A stretch of DNA of 9,293 bases from Bacteroidales bacterium. GTDB lineage: Bacteria > Bacteroidota > Bacteroidia > Bacteroidales > F082. Location: the NCBI GenBank assembly GCA_024689285.1, contig JAILDR010000216.1, forward strand, positions 1 to 9,293, written 5' to 3'. The notes under the pieces are model-generated. The model was not told where the DNA came from. It saw nothing but the letters and a program-made list of their open reading frames with translations, and searched no databases. A program made the translations under genes and the position numbers. Below, piece by piece: positions 1-4,342 of this stretch; the first letter of the stretch is position 1; every line of letters starts with the position of its first letter.

Positions 1-124
1 CGAATCTGACGATTTGCGAGGAGGTACGACGAAGCAAATCGAAGATTCGACGCAGTCAATCCAGGGGCTAACTCCTCAAGAAACGGATTTCCTGGATTGC
101 TTCGTGCCTCGCGATGACGCGAGG
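1..124. repeat. Composite palindromic intergenic repeat, cut at the left edge
   Basis: Several inverted repeats are packed together. CGAATC (1-6) pairs with GATTCG (44-49), and CGATTTGC (10-17) pairs with GCAAATCG (34-41), giving one imperfect hairpin. CAATCCAGG (57-65) pairs with CCTGGATTG (91-99). CCTCGCG (107-113) pairs with CGCGAGG (118-124) around an ATGA loop. The motif GCGAGG...ACGAAGCAA occurs once on the plus strand (16-38) and again inverted (about 95-113). Similar GCGAGG/CGAAGCAATCC palindromes are known as dispersed intergenic repeats in many bacterial genomes; assigning this copy to such a family is inference. No protein-like reading frame is seen here. Confidence 0.6.
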
Positions 125-136
125 CGGCAGTCAGGC

Positions 137-206
137 GCAAAGCGGCAGTAGGACTCCCCCGCCCTTCGGGCACCCCCTCTCAGAGGGGGAAGTGCAAAGC
201 GGCAGT
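137..206. repeat. 13-bp direct repeats flanking a G/C-rich double hairpin
   Basis: GCAAAGCGGCAGT occurs at 137-149 and again, identical, at 194-206. Between the copies lie GCCC-TTC-GGGC (161-171) and CCCCCTCT-C-AGAGGGGG (173-189), two adjacent inverted repeats. A shorter core, GCAGTCAA or GCAGTCAG, also recurs at 52-59, 127-134, 202-209 and 221-228, so the whole stretch is built from a few reused modules. No U-tract follows the hairpins, so they do not look like a normal intrinsic terminator. The direct repeats could mark insertion of a small element or slipped duplication. Confidence 0.6.
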
Positions 207-223
207 CAGTCCCGCGTCTCGCA

Positions 224-267
224 GTCAACAGTCAACAATCAACAATTCAACAATCAACAATCAAACA
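224..267 (+). repeat. Degenerate heptamer tandem repeat (RTCAACA) before a tiny ORF
   Basis: Six consecutive units are visible: GTCAACA (224-230), GTCAACA (231-237), ATCAACA (238-244), ATTCAACA (245-252), ATCAACA (253-259) and ATCAAACA (260-267). The ATG of the 40-residue ORF begins at 270, two bases after the last unit, so the repeat would form its ribosome-binding leader. The tract is rich in A and C, almost free of G and probably unstructured. Lengths of 7 and 8 show that the array has drifted. Confidence 0.7.
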
Positions 268-269
268 TC

Positions 270-392
270 ATGAACGACAAAAAGAAACACATCATCGAAA
301 TCGTGGTCAAAGTCATCGTGGCCGCCTTGACGGCCTTCATCACTGCCATCACCACCACGAGCTGCATGGGCCACGGTCCTTTCTATCTCTAA
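270..392 (+). CDS. Smalltalk-like tiny membrane or lipoprotein-like protein, 40 aa
   Basis: This 40-residue protein has a charged start (MNDKKKH), a long hydrophobic segment from about residue 8 to 30 (IIEIVVKVIVAALTAFITAI), then TTTSCMGHGPFYL. The shape, and especially the LTA...TTSC ending, resembles the 'smalltalk' small proteins of Bacteroidales, often seen near HU-like DNA-binding and N-acetylmuramoyl-L-alanine amidase genes; neither neighbour lies in this window. The function is unknown. Cys32 follows T-T-S, a weak match to a lipobox, so it could be a membrane peptide or a lipoprotein with a very short mature part. The ATG at 270 is chosen because the in-frame DNA before it (114-269) is repeat sequence. 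It could be non-coding: the call rests on composition and family resemblance. Confidence 0.6.
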   Translation: MNDKKKHIIEIVVKVIVAALTAFITAITTTSCMGHGPFYL

Positions 393-411
393 GCCTCTGG
401 AGGTGATGCCC

Positions 412-495
412 TCACCCCCTTCCCCGTAGGGCTGCCACACCGTGGCAGCCGCACAAAAACCTAACGAAAAAGGAGAACGCCCAGGAAGGGGGTGA
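412..495. repeat. Nested inverted repeats between convergent genes
   Basis: TCACCCCCTTCC (412-423) is the exact reverse complement of GGAAGGGGGTGA (484-495), a 12-bp outer stem. Inside it GGCTGCCAC (430-438) pairs perfectly with GTGGCAGCC (442-450) around a three-base loop. The structure sits between the stop of the tiny plus-strand ORF (392) and the stop of the minus-strand DUF2851 gene (509), where a bidirectional transcription end would be expected. Neither side has a U-tract, so it is not a canonical intrinsic terminator. Confidence 0.6.
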
Positions 496-508
496 TGGGT
501 ACAACGGA

Positions 509-1759
509 TCATCGCAGCAGCACAGCCCCAATCCTGCATTCCAAACACCGCTTCCGCTTGCAATACATATTATAAAGGTGCAACAAAGCTTGTGTCTGCA
601 TGGCATTTTCCGCTTTGATGCCATATTGCTCGAAATGCCGGATGATGGCGTTATCCTCAGCCTCTGTCTCTTCCAAAAGCTGCATAGCCGACTCGCACAC
701 CGATTCGTCCTTATGCAGTTTGCCGTAACAGAAAAGCAAAGGCGTCACGGCGTTGATAATCAATATATCCGCTGTGGCATCGCCCAAATGTTTTGACTTC
801 GCTTCTGATGCTGCTTCAATCCGATAATGTGTCTCCCAATAATCGGAAGCCTTTACGTCAAACAAGGCTTTAACCTCAGCAGCGTTTTTAGCCTCGCGGA
901 CTTTGGAGAACAGACAACCGTTTTTGTGAATCAATTGCGCCATCTGCGCCAATCGGAGGGTCGGGAAGTTGCTCGGTCGCATCCGCATGAACTTCCATCG
1001 CTCGACAGGCATGGTCAGGAGGTTGAATTTGGCCTTCATGACGGCGAACTCGCGCTTGAGCAGCAGGGGGTAATCCTCCTTAAAGTCGTGTTCAAGGAAT
1101 CCCGCGCAACCCATCAGCATGGCTTCCATCTGCAAAAGGTTGTCGGCATGTTTCAGCAAGGTCTTGAAAGGCAGAATGTTGGCCAAGTATTCAAAAGCCT
1201 CGTTGTTGACCTTGAGGCCGAAATAGCGCATCAGGAGTTTGTAAAGTGCGTCTTCCCAGTCGAATTGGTTGGCTTCCAGTATCTTGTTAACGGTCTCTGA
1301 TTTGTTTTCCAAGCGTTCTACAGCCATGCGGTCGAGCCAGGAGAGGCGGGTGAAAACGGGTACCGTGGATATGTTTCTCTCGCAGGAAATCCAACCTTTT
1401 GAAGAAATAAACCTTTGGTAATTAGCAAAAAGAGTCTCGTCAAAATGGCCTTTCAGCTCTAAGGTCGGGATGCCGTTGACTTTTGAGTCGTTCTCAAACA
1501 CCACATGCAGGATGACGTTCTGATAAGCTTTGTCTGTTTGGTGTCCATGTCGGTTCCAGTCGCTGCTTTTTACGTGGATTTCCACATGGCCTGCCCATAG
1601 TTTGTCGCCGATTTTGATTTTGGCTTCCAAGAAGTCGGGGCCTGAATTGCTGTTGCGGTAGCCAGTTGCCAGCACCTCAACCGATTCGCCTTCTGTGGTT
1701 TGCAGGGCTTTGTCTGTCAATCGGTTCTCCCAGACGTAGTATAAGAATTCTTCTTTCAT
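509..1759 (-). CDS. DUF2851 family protein, 416 aa
   Basis: The protein matches the uncharacterised DUF2851 family known from Bacteroidetes, with family-typical length. The N-terminal part carries the hallmark pattern: EEFLYYVWENRL at the start, GPDF (residues 40-43), W-x-GHVEIH (about 55-62), SDW (66-68), H-x-H-x2-D (71-76) and LHVV (84-87). A C-terminal cysteine cluster C-x4-C-x2-C (C400, C405, C408) and a single C126 may bind metal. The function is not established. I chose the ATG at 1759 because it overlaps the stop of the upstream nucleotidase gene as ATGA, which suggests translational coupling. A start five codons earlier (1774) is possible but would overlap that gene by 19 bases. No signal peptide is seen, so it is probably cytoplasmic. 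The conserved acidic and histidine residues hint at a metal-dependent enzyme, which is inference. Confidence 0.9.
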   Translation of the reverse strand: MKEEFLYYVWENRLTDKALQTTEGESVEVLATGYRNSNSGPDFLEAKIKIGDKLWAGHVEIHVKSSDWNRHGHQTDKAYQNVILHVVFENDSKVNGIPTLELKGHFDETLFANYQRFISSKGWISCERNISTVPVFTRLSWLDRMAVERLENKSETVNKILEANQFDWEDALYKLLMRYFGLKVNNEAFEYLANILPFKTLLKHADNLLQMEAMLMGCAGFLEHDFKEDYPLLLKREFAVMKAKFNLLTMPVERWKFMRMRPSNFPTLRLAQMAQLIHKNGCLFSKVREAKNAAEVKALFDVKASDYWETHYRIEAASEAKSKHLGDATADILIINAVTPLLFCYGKLHKDESVCESAMQLLEETEAEDNAIIRHFEQYGIKAENAMQTQALLHLYNMYCKRKRCLECRIGAVLLR

Positions 1760-3321
1760 TTGATTTTCCAGCAATTCAACGGTTCCGAGTCAAGCACCCC
1801 TTTCTTTGAGGCCCAGTCGATGAAGAGCGAACGCAAGTCGCGGTCGCTTTGCCAGACAACGTGGTTTTTGATGTCCTCCTGTGCCCAGCCAACGCCATTG
1901 ATGAGGTGATTGCCTCCGCCCATCGAGCGGTAGGAATTCATCACCACATTATAGGTCTTGTCCATATCAAAGGGAGTGCCGTCGGCCATACTGATGATTT
2001 TCATGCGTTCGCCCATGGGGTTGTTGTCGGTTACTTCGTAGATGATGCCCGCAGCGCAGTCGAAGTTGTAGATAGGATTCTTCATCTTGTAGGCATATTC
2101 GAGGAAATCTTTCACTTCTTTGCCCGTCAAGGCCATGACTGCCAGCGAGTTTTCAAAAGGATACCAAGTGAAGAAGTCCTTGACCTTCAGCAATCCGGCA
2201 TCAAGGGTTTTGCCGCCACCCAAAGGAGCCGCCATCGAGATTTCGGCATGGATACCTTCGGCCTCGACGGTCTCAAACTGGCAGCGATGGATTTCGTCCA
2301 CCCAGAGGCACGGCCCGTCGAAGACCTTGTCGCTGCTGATGCTGACAGGCAACTCGGCCACCTTGCGCTGTTGGTATTCCTCTGCACGGTCAAGATAAGG
2401 CTGAATCATAGTCAGGAAATCCTTATCCTTCTCCTCACCATTGGTTGGCATAAGTTCAATACTGATTTTGGGTTTTTGCCCTTTCTTTAGTGTCACTTCG
2501 GCTTTGGCTATACCTTGGGCGCGGTTGCCCGAGTTAAGCACATACACGGAATCACCCGCACAATTCATCATTCTTTCGGCGCGGGCGCGATGGTCGTGAC
2601 CACAAAAGATGAGGTCAAAGCCGGGAATGTTTTCTGCTACCCATTTCGTGGCGTTTTCGCGTCCCAACGGATGGTCGGGGGGAAGGTTTTGCGCTTGTGG
2701 CTCCCAGCCTGAATGGAACAAGCCTATCATAAGGTCGGGATGCTCTTTCTCTTGGATGAGGTTCACCCATTTTTCAGCAGCGGCTTCCAGCTGCTCGAAT
2801 CGCAGTCCGGGGCGCAAACGGTCGGGTACCCATGTGACGACATAAGGTGTCAGTAGGCCGAGTACGGCGATTTTGAATCCATCACGCTCCAATATTATAT
2901 AAGGTGTGAAATAGGGCTCGCCTGTTGTTTCGTCGATGACATTGGCTGCCAAAACGGGCATCATGGTTTCTGAATAAACGCGGTCAAATATCTTGCGACC
3001 AGCCTCAATATCATGGTTTCCAACACAAACCGCGTCGTAGGGGAAGTAATTCAGCACTTCTGAAACCAGATTGGGATGTTCGGCATCTTGATTGGAGCAG
3101 TATTGGAAAGCCGTGCCTTGCATATTGTCGCCGTTGTCGAGCAGAATAAGGCGGTCTCCAAGTTTGGCTTTCATTTGCTTGAGCAGAAGGGCATCGTTGG
3201 CAAATTCGTCGTAACGGCCATGTGTGTCGGTAGTTTCGATGATGGTAAGTTGGGTTTCTTTTTGGGAACAAGAAGCGAGAATCGCTGTCAAAATGATCAT
3301 AAGAGTAAGCTTTGCTTTCAT
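1756..3321 (-). CDS. Lipoprotein 5'-nucleotidase / metallophosphatase, 521 aa
   Basis: This is a UshA-like bifunctional metallophosphatase that would remove phosphate from nucleotides, probably at the cell envelope for scavenging. The start codon at 3321 gives a lipoprotein signal: a basic N-terminus, a hydrophobic stretch, then LASC (residues 15-18) with Cys18 as the lipidated residue. The N-terminal metallophosphoesterase domain shows D32-x-H34, GDNMQG (64-69), GNHD (101-104), HSG (203-205) and GHDH (241-244), all two-metal site motifs. The C-terminal 5'-nucleotidase domain begins near residue 325 and includes GGGKTLDAGLLKVKDFF (368-384), a substrate-domain signature, and the NSYRSMGGGNH segment (462-472). 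The reading frame stays open upstream to 3459, but those residues are not signal-like and run through the promoter region. It is followed without a gap by the DUF2851 gene (ATGA overlap). The exact substrate cannot be read from the sequence. Confidence 0.93.
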   Translation of the reverse strand: MKAKLTLMIILTAILASCSQKETQLTIIETTDTHGRYDEFANDALLLKQMKAKLGDRLILLDNGDNMQGTAFQYCSNQDAEHPNLVSEVLNYFPYDAVCVGNHDIEAGRKIFDRVYSETMMPVLAANVIDETTGEPYFTPYIILERDGFKIAVLGLLTPYVVTWVPDRLRPGLRFEQLEAAAEKWVNLIQEKEHPDLMIGLFHSGWEPQAQNLPPDHPLGRENATKWVAENIPGFDLIFCGHDHRARAERMMNCAGDSVYVLNSGNRAQGIAKAEVTLKKGQKPKISIELMPTNGEEKDKDFLTMIQPYLDRAEEYQQRKVAELPVSISSDKVFDGPCLWVDEIHRCQFETVEAEGIHAEISMAAPLGGGKTLDAGLLKVKDFFTWYPFENSLAVMALTGKEVKDFLEYAYKMKNPIYNFDCAAGIIYEVTDNNPMGERMKIISMADGTPFDMDKTYNVVMNSYRSMGGGNHLINGVGWAQEDIKNHVVWQSDRDLRSLFIDWASKKGVLDSEPLNCWKIK

Positions 3322-3342
3322 AAACCGATGATTTTTTGAGCG

Positions 3343-3377
3343 TAAAAATAGGGCATTTTTTGCTTGGCTGGACCAAA
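3343..3377 (-). promoter_or_regulatory. Weak candidate promoter for the nucleotidase operon
   Basis: Read on the minus strand, TTTG (3377-3374) is followed 23 bases later by TATTTTTA (3350-3343). This matches seven of eight positions when the two N positions of the Bacteroidetes -7 element TAnnTTTG are counted as free. The spacer is a little longer than the usual 19-21, so the call is tentative. Transcription would begin a short distance before the ATG at 3321. Confidence 0.35.
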
Positions 3378-3393
3378 ACAGGTGAAAAAAAGA

Positions 3394-3411
3394 ATTTTTT
3401 CGCGAAAAAAT
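3394..3411. promoter_or_regulatory. 18-bp perfect palindrome, candidate operator
   Basis: ATTTTTTCGCGAAAAAAT is a perfect palindrome: a CGCG core flanked by T6 and A6 tracts. It lies between the divergent nucleotidase and coiled-coil/zapA genes. It sits just upstream of the TACTTTTG box of the plus-strand operon and of the candidate minus-strand promoter, where a dimeric regulator or a bent-DNA upstream element could affect both. No regulator is identified. Confidence 0.45.
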
Positions 3412-3434
3412 GATGATGGAAGAGATAAAAACTG

Positions 3435-3442
3435 TACTTTTG
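3435..3442 (+). promoter_or_regulatory. Bacteroidetes -7 promoter element for the coiled-coil/zapA operon
   Basis: TACTTTTG is an exact match to the Bacteroidetes primary sigma -7 consensus TAnnTTTG. It would place transcription start near 3448, leaving a leader of about 20 bases before the ATG at 3471. A clear -33 TTTG is not present at the expected distance; only TGATG (3411-3415) falls there. Confidence 0.6.
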
Positions 3443-3470
3443 TGCCACAATTCCAACACCGCCAGATGAA

Positions 3471-3764
3471 ATGGCCGACTTGAGTGTCATAGTATCCGAG
3501 ATAGAACTGAAATTGAGGAAATTAGTTGATGCAAAGAATAAGTTGTCTGTTGAGAATCAGCGGCTTGCGGAGGAAAATGCAATGCTTGAACAGGAGAATC
3601 GGGCCTTGCGTCAATCCGTAGAGGAGTTGCAAAACAAAATAAATAAATCTACAATTGTTAACGCACTCGACAACGAGGGAGAGATAGAAGAAGGTAGGAA
3701 GCTCATTAAGGAACTGGTGAAGGAAATTGACAAGTGCGTTTCGATACTGAACAGTAAGGAATAA
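3471..3764 (+). CDS. Small coiled-coil protein upstream of ZapA, 97 aa
   Basis: The function is not established. The sequence is a short, highly charged, almost wholly helical protein. Residues about 8-60 form a strong coiled coil with regular leucines and many Glu, Gln and Asn (for example VENQRLAEENAMLEQENRAL). A short linker (61-72) and a second helix with KELVKEIDKCVSIL (80-93) follow. There is no signal peptide or membrane segment, so it should be cytoplasmic. It is the first gene of the operon behind the TACTTTTG promoter and ends 24 bases before zapA. Small conserved coiled-coil proteins are common just before zapA in Bacteroidetes. By size, coil and position it is a candidate functional analogue of ZapB, the coiled-coil partner of ZapA in Gammaproteobacteria; this is inference and homology to ZapB is not claimed. 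An ATG at 3466 is out of frame, so 3471 is the start. Confidence 0.85.
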   Translation: MADLSVIVSEIELKLRKLVDAKNKLSVENQRLAEENAMLEQENRALRQSVEELQNKINKSTIVNALDNEGEIEEGRKLIKELVKEIDKCVSILNSKE

Positions 3765-3788
3765 TTCAAATACTTGAAAGTCAGCGCA

Positions 3789-4076
3789 ATGGATGAAATT
3801 ACCATCAATATCAATATCATGGACAGGCCCTATCGCTTGTCGGTGGCTCGCGCTGACGAGGAGATGGTTCGCAAGGCCGCTACCCTCGTCAATGAGAGGG
3901 TGAGGTTTTATGCCAAGCATTATGCCTACAAGAACGACCAAGACCTGCTCGCCATGACCGCCTTACAGCTGGCAGCCAAGGTGGTCAAGAACGAGAAGGA
4001 AAACGCCTTTAAGGATCAGCATTTGGAACGCAGGTTGAACGAAATGAATGCCTTGCTGAGCGACCAACTCGCATAA
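3789..4076 (+). CDS. Cell division protein ZapA, 95 aa
   Basis: ZapA binds FtsZ and bundles its filaments at the division ring. The 95-residue length is normal. The N-terminal beta-strand portion reads ITININIMDRPYRLSV (residues 4-19), followed by the conserved early helix with DEEMVRKAATLVNERV. The long C-terminal helix begins near DLLAMTALQLAAKV (52-65), a ZapA hallmark, and runs to the end as the dimer/tetramer coiled coil. The ATG at 3789 is preferred over an in-frame TTG at 3774, since the extra five residues do not fit the family start. It follows the coiled-coil gene in the same operon. The 6S-like RNA begins 35 bases after its stop, an order that recalls the zapA-6S RNA neighbourhood of proteobacteria. 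Confidence 0.93.
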   Translation: MDEITININIMDRPYRLSVARADEEMVRKAATLVNERVRFYAKHYAYKNDQDLLAMTALQLAAKVVKNEKENAFKDQHLERRLNEMNALLSDQLA

Positions 4077-4100
4077 GCCGCACATCAGCGGTCTTGGCTC

Positions 4101-4104
4101 TTTG
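4101..4104 (+). promoter_or_regulatory. Possible -7 element of the 6S-like RNA
   Basis: TTTG lies about 8-11 bases before the first base of the closing stem at 4112, where the TTTG half of the Bacteroidetes -7 element would be expected. The preceding bases are GCTC rather than TAnn, and no -33 TTTG is evident, so the match is half only. The RNA could instead be processed from the zapA transcript. Confidence 0.3.
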
Positions 4105-4111
4105 AAAATCT

Positions 4112-4305
4112 GGAACTGCCTGTTCAACGCAACTGGTAAACTCAACATTATCAACACATCAATCGGTCGACTCGCGCACTGTAAAAACAGGCCTCATTCC
4201 CTTTGGGGAAGCACTTCGGTGCCAGTGGACGTTTGCGCAACGCGGCGGCCACAAGCGTATCTTTTGGGGTTTACTCATTTCCCAGAGACAGGCGGTTCCT
4301 TTTTT
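4112..4305 (+). ncRNA. 6S RNA-like structured RNA between zapA and rny
   Basis: 6S RNA folds like an open promoter and binds RNA polymerase. Here GGAACTGCCTGT (4112-4123) pairs over all 12 positions (one G-U) with ACAGGCGGTTCC (4288-4299), 164 bases later, and a T-rich run (4300-4311) follows at once. A second helix, GTAAAC (4136-4141) with GTTTAC (4269-4274), is separated from the first by an internal loop of about 12 and 13 bases. An unpaired A/C-rich stretch (4144-4170) follows on the 5' side. The apical part holds two small hairpins: TTCCC/GGGAA (4197-4210) and GCAC-TTCG-GTGC (4211-4222) with a UUCG tetraloop. The size of about 190 nt, the rod-with-bubble outline and the zapA neighbour fit 6S RNA; a 6S-like RNA has been described in Bacteroidales (the Bacteroidales-1 motif). 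The covariance model was not run. Confidence 0.7.
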
Positions 4306-4311
4306 CTTTTT
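4288..4311 (+). terminator. Probable 3' end and terminator of the 6S-like RNA
   Basis: The GC-rich 3' arm of the closing stem (4288-4299) is followed directly by TTTTTTCTTTTT (4300-4311). Its pairing partner is 164 bases upstream rather than local, so termination may be inefficient, and some read-through into rny, whose ATG is at 4343, is likely. Confidence 0.5.
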
Positions 4312-4342
4312 CCTCACAAATCGGGTAAAATCAGAGTTCAAA

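Noticed and set aside
224..267. Heptamer array considered as a CRISPR array
   Set aside because: Units are 7-8 bases and contiguous, with no spacers and no cas genes nearby.
114..269. In-frame upstream extension of the 40-aa ORF, giving a 92-aa protein
   Set aside because: The added residues are encoded by hairpins, 13-bp direct repeats and the heptamer array, with low-complexity Ser/Gln/Asn translation; the ATG at 270 begins the only protein-like part.
430..450. Perfect 9-bp hairpin considered as an intrinsic terminator
   Set aside because: No run of T follows on either strand; it is listed instead as part of a nested inverted repeat.
261..563. Open frame of 100 codons on the minus strand
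   Set aside because: It runs through the nested inverted repeat and opposite the tiny ORF, overlaps the end of DUF2851, and shows no recognisable domain.
1849..2490. Plus-strand open frame of 213 codons opposite the nucleotidase
   Set aside because: Antisense shadow of a well-supported gene; no recognisable motif or promoter.
3322..3459. N-terminal extension of the nucleotidase by 46 codons
   Set aside because: It crosses the divergent promoter region and 18-bp palindrome and would bury the clear lipoprotein signal that begins at 3321.
3774..3788. TTG start adding five residues to ZapA
   Set aside because: The ATG at 3789 gives the usual ZapA start directly before the first beta strand.
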